From positions 1-64,000 of the forward strand of contig NZ_NWTI01000016.1 in assembly GCF_002531575.1 (NCBI RefSeq): DNA of 64,000 nucleotides. The letters run 5' to 3'. Each line of letters opens with the position of its first letter. Position 1 is the stretch's first letter. The position numbers were made by a program, and so were the translations under genes. Under the pieces are notes generated by a model that saw only the letters and a list, made by a program, of their open reading frames with translations, had not been told where the DNA came from and made no database searches. The DNA comes from Bradyrhizobium sp. Y36. Lineage in GTDB: Bacteria; Pseudomonadota; Alphaproteobacteria; Rhizobiales; Xanthobacteraceae. Positions 27,179 to 37,092 of this stretch are shown one piece after another.

Positions 27179-27237
27179 CGTCATGGCCGGGACATCCAGC
27201 GCGAAGACGCGCTTCGCGCTGTCGCCCGGCCACGACG
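27179..27237. repeat. dispersed palindrome
   Basis: Arms CGTCATGGCCGGGACA (27179-27194) and TGTCGCCCGGCCACGACG (27220-27237) form a stem with one bulge, with the smaller dyad AGCGCGAAGACGCGCTTCGCGCT inside counted in two parts (27199-27220). Repeat family common between Bradyrhizobium genes. Confidence 0.65.
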
Positions 27238-27248
27238 GAAGGACAGCG

Positions 27249-27800
27249 TCAGCCGTGGTGCTTGGCGACGTGCGCGGCGAAGGCGTCGATATAGGCCTGG
27301 AGCACCGGCTTCAGCGACTCCTTGGTCAGATTGCCGTCCGCATCGAAGGCGTCGCCGACCGCGTTCAGATAGGTCTCAGGCTGCTGCATGATCGGGCCGG
27401 CAATGCCCGGCAGGATGTTCTGCAGCGTCTTTGCGGCGCTGACGCCGCCGAGCGGTCCCGGCGAGTTCGAGATGATGCCGACCGGCTTGCCGTTGAACGA
27501 GCTCTTGCCATAGGGCCGCGAGGCGACGTCGATGGCATTCTTCAGCACGCCCGGGATGGCGCGGTTGTATTCGGGCGTGACGAAAATGACGCCGTCCGAC
27601 TTCTGAAGCTTGTCACGGAAGGCCAGCCAGTCGGCGGGCGGCGCGCCTTCGAGGTCCTGGTTGAAGAACGAGATGCCCGCCGGCGTGATCACCTCGAGCT
27701 TGAGCGAGCCGGGCGCGAGCTTGGCGAGCGCGTTGGCGATCTTGAGCGAAAAGCTCTCCTTGCGCAGGCTGCCGGCGATAACGACGATGTTGTAGGCCAT
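27249..27800 (-). CDS. NADPH-dependent FMN reductase (ChrR/YieF type)
   Basis: A 183-residue flavodoxin-fold enzyme that reduces FMN, quinones or oxyanions with NAD(P)H. The FMN phosphate loop AGSLRKESFSLK (9-20) and the isoalloxazine loop TPEYNRAIPGVLKNAIDVAS are characteristic. The substrate is not visible; relatives reduce quinones, chromate or azo dyes and protect against oxidative stress. The start at 27800 gives the canonical beta-strand directly. Confidence 0.9.
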   Translation of the reverse strand: MAYNIVVIAGSLRKESFSLKIANALAKLAPGSLKLEVITPAGISFFNQDLEGAPPADWLAFRDKLQKSDGVIFVTPEYNRAIPGVLKNAIDVASRPYGKSSFNGKPVGIISNSPGPLGGVSAAKTLQNILPGIAGPIMQQPETYLNAVGDAFDADGNLTKESLKPVLQAYIDAFAAHVAKHHG

Positions 27801-27979
27801 GAGGTGTCCTTGAACCCTAGAGGAAAGTGCCGGCGGCACTTAAGCGATCCGGACCATTTGATGCAAGTGCATGAACCGGCTCGATTTGGAAACGCAGCGT
27901 TTCGCGAAAGCAGATGGTCGCCCAACGCAATCGGGCCGCCCGGCGGCGGCCCGATCATCGCGCAAATGTCTACCTCGGC

Positions 27980-28978
27980 TCAGATCGTCGGATTCCACGC
28001 CGAGGGGATCAGACGGTATTTGGCGCCGTCCTTCTCGACATGGCCGACCGACGGGAACGTGAAGTGGAAGCCGACCACGGTCGCCTTCTCCGCCGCCGCC
28101 ATGTCGTAGAACTTGTGGCGCGTCTCCTGCGCCAGCGCGGGGTCGGCGTCGAACATCACGTGCCAGTCGGGATTGCGCAGGAAGAATTCCGGAATGTTGG
28201 TGACGTCGGACTGGATCAGCACCTTGGCATCGCCCGAGGCGATCGCGAACGAGGTGTGCCCCGGCGTGTGGCCCGGGGTTGCGATCGAGGTGATGCCCGG
28301 CGCGACTTCCTTGCCCCACTCGAACTTGGTGACCTTGGACTCGAGGCCGGCAAAGGTCTTCTTCACGTTGGCGAAGTAGTTCTTCATCATCGGATTGGAC
28401 TCGGCCTTGGCGGTGTTGTCCTCGCTGGTCCAGAACTCCCAGTCCTTGCCCGGCACCATGATCTCGGCATTGGGAAATGCGAGCCCACCGTCGGCCAGGC
28501 GAATGCCGTTGGTGTGGTCGGGGTGAAGATGCGAGAGCAGCACGACGTCGATGTTCTTGGGGTCGACGCCGGCAGCCTGGAGGTTTTGCAAGGTGCGACC
28601 GACCGCACCCTTGCTCGCCTCGAAATTGGCAACGCCGTTGCCGGTGTCGATCAGGACGAGCTTGGAGCCGGTGTTGATGAGCTGCGGGTTGAACGGCACC
28701 GTGACCATGCCCTTCGGCATGTAGGCCGCCTCGCCCGCGGCCAGCGCCTCTTCCTTCGGCTTGTTGGCGACGAACTTGTCCGGCATCGGGAAGGTGCGTG
28801 CGCCGTCATTGATCGAGGTGCACTCGAAGCTGCCGACCTTGTAGCGATAGAAGCCCGGCGCCTGCGTCCCGGCTTGCGGCACTGCGGCATTGACGGTGGC
28901 CGGGCGAAGGCCGGCGACGGCAGCCGCGCCAACGGCAGCAGCGCCCGCGAGCAGGTGACGGCGGTTGAGATCGGTCAT
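27980..28978 (-). CDS. Tat-exported MBL-fold metallo-hydrolase
   Basis: A 332-residue periplasmic hydrolase. The N-terminus has a Tat-type signal (NRRHLLAGAAAVGAAAVAG, cleavage near residue 32). The metallo-beta-lactamase core has the His-x-His-x-Asp-His motif (SHLHPDHTNG), the second metal His in GHTPGHTSF and the Asp in IQSDVTN, so two metals are likely. The subgroup resembles lactonases and methyl parathion hydrolase-type proteins; the substrate cannot be told. The start at 28978 has GGGGACC upstream; the extended frame is rejected because it would bury the Tat signal. Confidence 0.88.
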   Translation of the reverse strand: MTDLNRRHLLAGAAAVGAAAVAGLRPATVNAAVPQAGTQAPGFYRYKVGSFECTSINDGARTFPMPDKFVANKPKEEALAAGEAAYMPKGMVTVPFNPQLINTGSKLVLIDTGNGVANFEASKGAVGRTLQNLQAAGVDPKNIDVVLLSHLHPDHTNGIRLADGGLAFPNAEIMVPGKDWEFWTSEDNTAKAESNPMMKNYFANVKKTFAGLESKVTKFEWGKEVAPGITSIATPGHTPGHTSFAIASGDAKVLIQSDVTNIPEFFLRNPDWHVMFDADPALAQETRHKFYDMAAAEKATVVGFHFTFPSVGHVEKDGAKYRLIPSAWNPTI

Positions 28979-29071
28979 GGAGAGGTCCCCTTCTGAGCCC
29001 TTGCGGTTTTCCGCATTCAAATGGCGGCGGAATAATCTCCCGCTTGGCTCAGAAGGCAAGACCTTCCTTCG

Positions 29072-29093
29072 GTGACGTGCCCGCGCACGTCAC
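29072..29093. terminator. perfect 9-bp hairpin after the AraC gene
   Basis: GTGACGTGC (29072-29080) and GCACGTCAC (29085-29093) pair perfectly around a 4-base loop, directly after the AraC stop (2 bases). No U-run follows on the minus strand. It could be a terminator of the AraC gene or a dyad operator in front of the metallo-hydrolase, 94 bp away. Confidence 0.5.
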
Positions 29094-29095
29094 GA

Positions 29096-29134
29096 TTATT
29101 TATTTGGGTTGATGAGGAATTTTTCGCCGGTGGC
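29096..29134 (-). repeat. 39-bp tail repeat, copy in the AraC gene
   Basis: These 39 bp (stop plus codons for ATGEKFLINPNK) match 36 of 39 bases with 30975-31013, the 3' end of the oxidoreductase gene. The three mismatches (29102, 29105, 29123) are all at third codon positions and synonymous. Likely the junction of a cassette insertion. Confidence 0.85.
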
Positions 29135-30127
29135 CTGTCTACGCCAGTATCGCTTCGGCGCCTGGCCGTAGACTCGCTTGAAGGCGTGCCCGAAGGCGCT
29201 CTCCGACGAATATCCCAGCCGCGCGGCGGTTGCTGAAACGCTGACGCCAAGCCGCAATTGGTCGCGTGCCAGCCGCATGCGCCAGCGAAGCAGGTAGTCG
29301 AGCGGCGCCAGCCCGACCAGAGACTTGAACCGCTTCGAAAACGCAGAGCGCGACATTGCGATCGCGCCGGCCAATGCGTCCAGGGTCCAGGGGTGAGCGG
29401 CGTCTGCGTGCATCAGACCAATTGCCTTGCCGATCCGGGCATCGACCAGCGCATTGATCCATCCAAGCCCCTCGCCGTCGCTCTGGTCCAACGCCGCACG
29501 GAGCACCTGGACCAGCAGAACGTCGGCCAGCCTGTTGGTGAGCACCGCCGCTCCAATTCCCGTGCCCCTGATTTCGAGGTCGAGAATCCCGAGCGTGGAC
29601 TGAATGACAGGTGCCGGCGGACTGCGCGACGGGATGAGCAGAAAGCGCGGAAGCGCGTCGAGCAGCAATTCGGCGTCCGACGGTTCGAAGCCGAAACTGC
29701 CGGCGAGCAACACGGTCTCGCCGCCGCCGTGGCGCGCGACGTCCGACTGCGCCCAATCGAACGCCGCGATACCATCCTCGGGAGCAAGGTGTTCGTCGTT
29801 GGCCAGAACATAGGCCGGCGCATTGGAGAGAAGAAAGCAGTCGCCGGAGGCGAGCCGATGACGGGCTTCATCGCCGAAATCGATCCAGCATTCGCCTTGA
29901 ACCACCGCGCCGAACTTCAGGGCGGGCTTTGCCGGGAATCGATACGACCACCTGCCGCCCGCCTCGAACCGCGTACAACGCGCGGCGCGAACGTCCAGGA
30001 GTGAGAAGACCTGAGACAGAGGGTCTGGAGTCTTGGGGTCCAAGATCTTGCCCAGATGCGTGGCCGCGAGCTTGTCCAAGGCTTGATCCGATCTCGACGA
30101 TTTTCGACCCACTCGAGCATAGATCAT
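29096..30127 (-). CDS. AraC-family regulator with a captured C-terminal tail
   Basis: A 343-residue regulator. An N-terminal cupin-like sensor (about 45-190, with RFEAGGRWSYRFP and HRLASGDCFLLSN) is followed by the AraC DNA-binding domain (about 230-332): first helix-turn-helix around LDALAGAIAMSRSAFSKRFK and second around VSATAARLGYSSESAFGHAFKRVYG, ending normally at APKRYWRR. The last 12 residues (ATGEKFLINPNK) are not part of the family and are identical to the end of the nearby oxidoreductase. The start at 30127 is used because upstream codons run into the divergent gene. Divergent from the SDR gene 52 bp away, its probable target. Confidence 0.85.
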   Translation of the reverse strand: MIYARVGRKSSRSDQALDKLAATHLGKILDPKTPDPLSQVFSLLDVRAARCTRFEAGGRWSYRFPAKPALKFGAVVQGECWIDFGDEARHRLASGDCFLLSNAPAYVLANDEHLAPEDGIAAFDWAQSDVARHGGGETVLLAGSFGFEPSDAELLLDALPRFLLIPSRSPPAPVIQSTLGILDLEIRGTGIGAAVLTNRLADVLLVQVLRAALDQSDGEGLGWINALVDARIGKAIGLMHADAAHPWTLDALAGAIAMSRSAFSKRFKSLVGLAPLDYLLRWRMRLARDQLRLGVSVSATAARLGYSSESAFGHAFKRVYGQAPKRYWRRQATGEKFLINPNK

Positions 30128-30144
30128 CCTTGCTTCCGATGCGA

Positions 30145-30161
30145 CGTTTGTCCCGCAAACG
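30145..30161. promoter_or_regulatory. dyad in the AraC/SDR intergenic region
   Basis: CGTTTG-TCCCG-CAAACG, 6-bp perfect arms around 5 bases, sits in the 52-bp gap between the divergent genes and is a candidate binding site for the regulator. Short dyads of this size can arise by chance. Confidence 0.35.
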
Positions 30162-30179
30162 AACTGAACGGGAACAGCC

Positions 30180-30917
30180 ATGACGGGTATCGCAGGCAAG
30201 GTCATCGCCATCACGGGCGCCAGCAGCGGAATTGGCGAAGCGACCGCCCGGCATCTCGCAGAGCAGGGCGCCATCATGGTCCTCGGCGCGCGACGCTCCG
30301 ACAGACTGGAGATGCTGGCCGCGAGCATCGTCTCCAAGGGCGGAAAGGCGTCCTATCGCGTCACCGACGTCAAGCAGCGCGACGATGTTGCCGGCCTCGT
30401 CGGACTTGCAACAGAGCGATACGGGAAGCTGGACGTCATGATCAACAATGCGGGGATTGCCCCGATCTCCCGCCTTGACGACCTCCGGGTCGACGACTGG
30501 GACACCATGATCGACGTGAACGTAAAGGGGGTGCTCTACGGGATTGCCGCGGCCTTGCCTGTCTTTCGACGTCAGGGCTTCGGTCATTTCGTCAACACGC
30601 TGTCGACCGCCGGAATCAAGATCGTTCCGACGATGGCAGTCTATGCGGGGTCGAAGAACGCCGTCAGGGCGATTTCCGAGGGGCTTCGTCAGGAGGCCGG
30701 TCCGTCGCTTCGCGTGACGACCATCTCTCCCGGTTATGTCGACACCGAGCTCCCCTCCTCGATGACGGATTCCGAGCTGAGGCAACAGGGACTGGCGGCT
30801 ATGAGGGCAATCGCCATTCCGGCGAGCGCCATCGCCGAAGCCATCGCTTTTGCGATACGCCAACCGGACAATGTGGACGTCGGCGAGATCGTCGTCCGCC
30901 CAACGGCTCAGGCATGA
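30180..30917 (+). CDS. short-chain dehydrogenase/reductase
   Basis: A 245-residue classical SDR. The NAD(P) motif TGASSGIG (12-19), the structural NNAG (89-92), and the catalytic Ser142, Tyr155 and Lys159 are in place. Arg38-Arg39 after the second strand suggests NADP(H) preference. Substrate unknown. It forms a divergent pair with the AraC-type gene and its 3' end faces the oxidoreductase, with a hairpin between. Confidence 0.92.
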   Translation: MTGIAGKVIAITGASSGIGEATARHLAEQGAIMVLGARRSDRLEMLAASIVSKGGKASYRVTDVKQRDDVAGLVGLATERYGKLDVMINNAGIAPISRLDDLRVDDWDTMIDVNVKGVLYGIAAALPVFRRQGFGHFVNTLSTAGIKIVPTMAVYAGSKNAVRAISEGLRQEAGPSLRVTTISPGYVDTELPSSMTDSELRQQGLAAMRAIAIPASAIAEAIAFAIRQPDNVDVGEIVVRPTAQA

Positions 30918-30925
30918 TGCGTCGA

Positions 30926-30949
30926 CCGGGCCGCCGTGCCGCGGCCCGG
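30926..30949. terminator. GC-rich hairpin between convergent genes
   Basis: CCGGGCCGC (30926-30934) and GCGGCCCGG (30941-30949) form a perfect 9-bp stem with a 6-base loop, 8 bases after the SDR stop and 25 bases from the end of the convergent oxidoreductase. Likely acts as a two-way transcript end; no U-run. Confidence 0.55.
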
Positions 30950-30974
30950 AATCATCCGCCCAAGCACACCTCGG

Positions 30975-31013
30975 TTATTTGTTCGGGTTGATGAGGAATT
31001 TCTCGCCGGTGGC
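30975..31013 (-). repeat. 39-bp tail repeat, copy in the oxidoreductase gene
   Basis: The natural 3' end of the oxidoreductase gene (ATGEKFLINPNK plus stop). Its near-identical partner ends the AraC gene at 29096-29134, 1.88 kb away in the same orientation, so the AraC-SDR cassette is bracketed by the two direct repeats. Confidence 0.85.
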
Positions 31014-32123
31014 CCGTTTGGCGTACACCGCGATGTTGGCGGGATCGAGCGCCTCGGTCAGCGACACCACCTTGGTGTAGTGGCTGGCGAAGGTGGTCTT
31101 GAGCTCGGACGCGACGCGCTGGCGCAGCCGGCCGATCTCGGCCGGGCCGATGTTCTGGAGGAACGGGGTCAAGAGCCAGCCGCCGACGCCCCAGGTCAAT
31201 CCGAACGACCGGCTCAATTCGGTCGGACGGTTGTCCAGGCTGCCGTAGATGTAGATCTGCTTGTACACGTTGGAGCCATAGCGGCTGTATTCCTTCGCGG
31301 TCTTGTTGGCCGCAACTTCCATGGCCGTCAGAATCTGGCTGGCCAGCTTACCGCCGCCGATGGCATCGAAGGCGATCGTGGCGCCGGTCTCGACCAGCGC
31401 ATTGGTGAGATCGTCCGTGAAGCTCGGTGAGCTGGAATCCACGATGTGCTTGGCGCCGATCTTGCGCAGGATGTCGGCCTGCTCCTTGCTCCGGACGATG
31501 TTGACGAGGCCGATGCCGTCCTTGATGCAGATCTTGTTGAGCATCTGGCCGAGATTGGACGCGGCCGCCGTGTGCACGAGCGCCTTGTGGCCCTCCCGCC
31601 GCATCGTCTCGGTCATGCCGAGCGCGGTCAACGGATTGACGAACCAGGACGCACCGTCCGCGGCCGTGGTGCCCTCCGGCAGCTCCATGACGTCGCGGAC
31701 CTTGAGCACCCGGTACTGCGTGTACATGGCGCCGCCGATCATCGACACGGTCTTGCCCATCAACGCCTTCGCCGCGTCCGACGATCCGGTCCGGATCACC
31801 GTGCCGGCGCCCTCGTTGCCGACCGGCAGCGATTGGTCGAGCCGGGCTGCCATCATCCGCATCGCCGCCTCCGGCATGGTCGCGGTGATGACCGGCATCT
31901 CCTTGGTGCCGGAGGCCTTGGCGGCCGACATGTCGGCGGGCCCGATCAGGAGGCCGAGGTCGGAGGGGTTGATCGGTGTCGCCTCGACGCGGACGACGAC
32001 CTCGTCGTCGGCCGGCTCCGGCGTCGGGACGTTCACGAGAGACAATTCCAGCTCGCCGCTCTTCTTCAGCAGCGAACGCAGTTGCAGTCCTGACTCGGGT
32101 AGTCCGGTCTTGCCGTCGCTCAT
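30975..32123 (-). CDS. MDR-family zinc-type alcohol dehydrogenase-like oxidoreductase
   Basis: A 382-residue medium-chain dehydrogenase/reductase. The GroES-like half (about 20-150, TPINPSDLGLLIGP, VGNEGAGTVI) is followed by a Rossmann domain whose usual GxGxxG is replaced by TAAASNLGQM (residues about 198-207), as in zinc-free quinone/enoyl reductases. No zinc-ligand Cys/His set is seen. Family members reduce enoyl or quinone substrates with NADPH; substrate unknown. A 46-bp gap to eno upstream suggests cotranscription. Confidence 0.85.
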   Translation of the reverse strand: MSDGKTGLPESGLQLRSLLKKSGELELSLVNVPTPEPADDEVVVRVEATPINPSDLGLLIGPADMSAAKASGTKEMPVITATMPEAAMRMMAARLDQSLPVGNEGAGTVIRTGSSDAAKALMGKTVSMIGGAMYTQYRVLKVRDVMELPEGTTAADGASWFVNPLTALGMTETMRREGHKALVHTAAASNLGQMLNKICIKDGIGLVNIVRSKEQADILRKIGAKHIVDSSSPSFTDDLTNALVETGATIAFDAIGGGKLASQILTAMEVAANKTAKEYSRYGSNVYKQIYIYGSLDNRPTELSRSFGLTWGVGGWLLTPFLQNIGPAEIGRLRQRVASELKTTFASHYTKVVSLTEALDPANIAVYAKRATGEKFLINPNK

Positions 32124-32169
32124 GTCGATCCTCCCCTGTGCGTCTCGTGTCGCGAGTCGAAGCGCTGGC

Positions 32170-33453
<1,284 letters not shown>

Positions 33454-33579
33454 GAGAGCCTCATTTCGAGAAACAAAGGGGGGCAGTTGGCGGTGCTTCT
33501 ACCGCAATGCATCGAGGTGGAAAAGGCCGGGTGACGGCCGCCGGATGATTGGCTAAGAGGGCCGCTCGGAGGCGGCCTC

Positions 33580-34068
33580 ATGTCGAAAAAACCCAGCAAA
33601 TCGAAGACCTCAAGCCTGGACCCGGCTGCCCTGCAGCTTGGCCATGCCGTGGAATGGCCGGATGCGCCCGAAAAGGCCCAGCTCGACCGCGTGCCCAATC
33701 CGCAAAAGGGTACCGACTATCTGGTGCGTTTTACCGTGCCGGAATTCACCTCGCTCTGCCCGGTCACGGGCCAGCCGGATTTCGCGCATCTGATGATCGA
33801 CTACGCGCCGGGTGCGTGGCTGCTGGAGTCGAAATCGCTGAAACTCTACATCGCGAGCTTCCGCAATCACGGCGCCTTCCACGAGGATTGCACCGTGATG
33901 ATCGGCAAGCGCATCGCGACCGAGATCAAGCCGAAATGGCTGCGCATCGGCGGCTACTGGTATCCGCGCGGCGGTATTCCGATCGACGTGTTCTGGCAGA
34001 CCGGCCGCGTGCCGAAGGGCCTGTGGGTGCCGGAGCAAGGCGTTGCACCCTATCGCGGGCGCGGCTAG
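33580..34068 (+). CDS. queF: NADPH-dependent 7-cyano-7-deazaguanine reductase
   Basis: A 162-residue unimodular QueF that reduces preQ0 to preQ1 in queuosine synthesis. The thioimide-forming Cys60 and Asp67 (FTSLCPVTGQPDFAH), the NADPH motif ESKSLKLY and the FHEDC element (100-104) are intact. It is divergent from eno (126-bp gap). No other queuosine gene is adjacent and no preQ1 riboswitch was recognised in the leader. Confidence 0.96.
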   Translation: MSKKPSKSKTSSLDPAALQLGHAVEWPDAPEKAQLDRVPNPQKGTDYLVRFTVPEFTSLCPVTGQPDFAHLMIDYAPGAWLLESKSLKLYIASFRNHGAFHEDCTVMIGKRIATEIKPKWLRIGGYWYPRGGIPIDVFWQTGRVPKGLWVPEQGVAPYRGRG

Positions 34069-34117
34069 CGGGCACGTGACAAGCGAAGCGCGATCCTGGG
34101 TCTCGCCTCGCGTCGCA

Positions 34118-34333
34118 CTACTTGGGAGCGGTCAACTTTTCCCAGGGACGTTTGCCGCTGGCATCCCTGTCCCATGGACGCGCGGTCGGCGCGTTCCTTT
34201 CCTCGGCGGCCGCCTTGGCACGATCTGCCTGCACCTGCTCGCGATCCGTCAGCGATGGCTTGGGTTGCGCTTCGGAGGTCTGCGCTGCGACTGGACTTAT
34301 GCCGAGCAGCGCGGCGATGAGAAACTTTGTCAT
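34118..34333 (-). CDS. small exported protein, hypothetical
   Basis: A 71-residue protein with a signal peptide (1-17, FLIAALLGISPVAAQ) and a charged mature part (REQVQADRAKAAAEERN, then RPWDRDASGKRPWEKL). The two RPW repeats are the only pattern. Family not recognised. The start at 34333 gives the signal peptide; the five extra codons upstream add nothing. Confidence 0.65.
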   Translation of the reverse strand: MTKFLIAALLGISPVAAQTSEAQPKPSLTDREQVQADRAKAAAEERNAPTARPWDRDASGKRPWEKLTAPK

Positions 34334-34394
34334 CCCCGGCTGTAGCACGTGCGCGGCAGAACGTCCGATTTAGTTTCGGGCCCCTGCTGTTCCG

Positions 34395-35603
34395 TCACGC
34401 TCGCGCGTCAGCCGGAGCCCGCTGCTTCAGCAGCCGGGCGCAGACGAAGCCGAGTACCACCATGATCCCCGCGCTTGCGACCAAAGTCGGCATCTTGCCG
34501 GCATGCTGCAGCCCGAAACCATAGGCGAGCGGCCCCACGGTCTGCCCCATGAAGAAGAAGAACGAATGCAGCGACAGCGCGGTGGCACGCGCCTCGACCG
34601 AGAGCTCGCTGGCGAAGACCTGCAGGCAGCCATGGGCGATGTAGAAGCCCCAGCCCATCACGACGAGGTTGAGCGCCTGCACTTCCCAGCGCGGACCGAA
34701 TGCGACGGCAACGAGCTGCGACGCGACCAGGGTCATGCCCGCGATCATCATGCCCTTGACGCCGAGCCACGGCAGCAGCCGCGACACCGTCAGCGTGTAG
34801 AACAGGCCGCCGACGGCAAAGCCCGCGATGACGATGCCCGCAATCGAGAGCGAGGTCTGGCCGAGCTCGAACAGGAACGAGGCGATGTAGGGAAACAGGC
34901 CGAGCACGCAGCAGCCTTCGATGAACACCGCGGAGTAGCAGACATAGGCATTGGGGTTGGTGAAGATGGTGCGGTAGCCGGCCTTCAGCGCCGACAGGCT
35001 GGTCTTCGGCGGATGCTTGACCTTGGCGCCGTGAAAGCCGGCGGCGACCGCGATCGAGGCCACGATCACGAGCCCGCCGAGCACCGCGAGCACGCCGCGC
35101 CAGCCGAGAAAGTCGCCGATCAGCCCCGAAGCCGAGGCACCGAGCAGATTGCCCGTCATGGCGCCGGCGAGTGTGCGGCTGATCGCGACCTGACGTTTCT
35201 CGGGGCCGACGAGATCACTGGTCAGGCTGAGCGCCACCGGAAACACGCCGCCCGAGCCGATGCCGGCGAGAATGCGGGTCGCAAACAGGACCGAGAACGA
35301 GGTTGAAAATGCGCCCAGGATGTTGGCGAGGCCGAGCAGCGCAAGGCAGCCGATCATCAGCCGCGTCTTGCCGAACAGATCGGCGGCGGCCCCGACGATC
35401 GGCTGGATGATCGAGAAGGTGAAGGCGAACACCGCGGCAAAGCCCGCGGCGGTCGCGATGCTGACTCCGAAATCCTCGGCGACATGCGGCAGCACGGGAT
35501 CGAGCGCGCGCGCCGACAAGGCCGCGGCGAAGCTTGCACCCGAGATGACGTAGAGCGCTGTCGGCAAGCCGTGATCGTGCGGCCGCGCCTCGCCGTGCGG
35601 CAT
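34395..35603 (-). CDS. major facilitator superfamily exporter
   Basis: A 402-residue transporter with about 12 membrane helices. Motif A is present between helices 2 and 3 (GAAADLFGKTRLMIG) and the first half resembles drug/sugar efflux DHA1 members. Substrate unknown. Its start codon overlaps the kdsA stop by one base (TGATG), so it is translated from the kdsA transcript. Confidence 0.88.
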   Translation of the reverse strand: MPHGEARPHDHGLPTALYVISGASFAAALSARALDPVLPHVAEDFGVSIATAAGFAAVFAFTFSIIQPIVGAAADLFGKTRLMIGCLALLGLANILGAFSTSFSVLFATRILAGIGSGGVFPVALSLTSDLVGPEKRQVAISRTLAGAMTGNLLGASASGLIGDFLGWRGVLAVLGGLVIVASIAVAAGFHGAKVKHPPKTSLSALKAGYRTIFTNPNAYVCYSAVFIEGCCVLGLFPYIASFLFELGQTSLSIAGIVIAGFAVGGLFYTLTVSRLLPWLGVKGMMIAGMTLVASQLVAVAFGPRWEVQALNLVVMGWGFYIAHGCLQVFASELSVEARATALSLHSFFFFMGQTVGPLAYGFGLQHAGKMPTLVASAGIMVVLGFVCARLLKQRAPADARA

Positions 35604-36451
35604 CAGCGCGGGTTCTTTGCCAGCGCGTCGAACGCCATCAACCTGGCGATCAGCCCCTCGAACTCGCGCAGCGGCACCATGTTGGGTCCGTCAGAGGGCG
35701 CGCGGTCGGGATCGGGATGGGTCTCGATGAAGACGCCGGCAACGCCGACCGCAACCGCCGCGCGTGCGAGCACCGGCACGAATTCGCGCTCGCCGCCCGA
35801 CGAGGCCCCCTTCCCGCCCGGCTGCTGCACCGAATGGGTGGCATCGAAGATCACGGGCGCACCGGTGGTGCGCGCCAGGATCGGCAGCGCGCGCATGTCG
35901 GAGACCAGCGTGTTGTAGCCGAACGACACCCCGCGCTCGGTGACCAGCACGTTGGGATTGTTGGCGCCGGTGATCTTCGTGACGACATTGGTCATGTCCC
36001 ACGGCGCGAGGAATTGTCCCTTCTTGACGTTGACGACCTTGCCGGTCGCAGCCGCCGCCAGCAGCAGATCGGTCTGCCGGCACAGGAAGGCGGGAATCTG
36101 CAAGATGTCCACGGCCTGCGCCACCTCGGCACATTGCGTGGCCTCGTGCACGTCGGTCAGGACAGGCAGGCCGAGCGAGCCGCGGATCTCGGCGAAGATC
36201 GGCAGCGACTGCGCAAGACCCAGGCCGCGTGCCGCGGACGCGCTGGTGCGGTTGGCCTTGTCGAACGAGGTCTTGTAGACGAGGCCGATGTTCAGCCGGG
36301 CCGCGATCTCCTTCAGCGCGGAGGCGACCTCCAGCGCATGCTGGCGGCTTTCGAGCTGGCAGGGTCCGGCAATGATCGAGATCGGCAGATCGTTGCCGAA
36401 CTTGACCTTTCCGATGGTGACGACCGGCGCCGCTGAATGCGAAGAGCTCAA
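35603..36451 (-). CDS. kdsA: 3-deoxy-8-phosphooctulonate synthase
   Basis: A 282-residue enzyme making KDO-8-phosphate from arabinose-5-phosphate and PEP for lipopolysaccharide. Signatures include IIAGPCQLESRQHALEVA, YKTSFDKANRTS, LTDVHEATQC, IPAFLCRQTDLL and FDATHSVQQPGG. The chosen start is TTG at 36451, with GAGGGA 7 bases upstream and giving the normal length; the ATG at 36502 would add 17 non-conserved residues. Confidence 0.95.
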   Translation of the reverse strand: MSSSHSAAPVVTIGKVKFGNDLPISIIAGPCQLESRQHALEVASALKEIAARLNIGLVYKTSFDKANRTSASAARGLGLAQSLPIFAEIRGSLGLPVLTDVHEATQCAEVAQAVDILQIPAFLCRQTDLLLAAAATGKVVNVKKGQFLAPWDMTNVVTKITGANNPNVLVTERGVSFGYNTLVSDMRALPILARTTGAPVIFDATHSVQQPGGKGASSGGEREFVPVLARAAVAVGVAGVFIETHPDPDRAPSDGPNMVPLREFEGLIARLMAFDALAKNPR

Positions 36452-36577
36452 GACAAATCCCTCGTTTCGGCGCGACCATAGCCGCCACGAGGGTCGGATC
36501 AACCCTATTCGGCCCAGGCCATCCGAATATCAGGGTTGCGCCGGGGCTGCCGGCGCCGCCCTTGCCGCGGCAGATTC

Positions 36578-36904
36578 CTACTTCACCGCCGAGAAGGCAG
36601 TCGGCGTCAGGATCTGGCTGACGATATTGCCGACGATCTGGCCGTCCGCTTCGCTCTCCGCGCGTGCCTTCAGCCAGTCCGGATCGGTCATGAACTTGCC
36701 CCACTTCGTCTCGCGCTCGGCAAGCGACTCCCAGGCCAGGAAATAGGTCAGCTCCTGGTTGGATTCGCCGATCAAGGTCGTGAAGAACCCGGCCTGCTTG
36801 ATGCCGTGCTTCTCCCAGATCTTCAGCGTGGCGGTCTCGAACCGCTTCAACAGCGCCGGCAGGCGGCCGGGCACGCAGCGATAAACGCGCATTTCGTAGA
36901 TCAT
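36578..36904 (-). CDS. NIPSNAP-family protein
   Basis: A 108-residue alpha/beta-barrel-like protein of the NIPSNAP family (MIYEMRVYRCVPGRLPALLKRFE; LTYFLAWESLAERETKWGKFMTDPDW). Such small ferredoxin-fold proteins occur as dimers and may be oxygenase-like or carrier proteins; no function is settled. It stands alone between kdsA and a two-component system. Confidence 0.85.
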   Translation of the reverse strand: MIYEMRVYRCVPGRLPALLKRFETATLKIWEKHGIKQAGFFTTLIGESNQELTYFLAWESLAERETKWGKFMTDPDWLKARAESEADGQIVGNIVSQILTPTAFSAVK

Positions 36905-37092
36905 TCATGTTCCTCCCTGAACAGGTGCCGCGGTTATAGCGGCTGGCCGCGAGGGTGTCTTGAGCCGGGACCGGCCGCCCCTGCGGCGCTCCGCGCATGG
37001 CTTGCGTGTCCGGCGCCGCGCCGGACTCCCGCAATGCTGCCGCAATGATCGGGCCGCTACAAAGGCTCGGTCGCAGCCTGGGTGCCTGTCAC

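Noticed and set aside
33454..33579. preQ1 riboswitch before queF
   Set aside because: The 126-base gap shows no C-rich aptamer core or matching pseudoknot.
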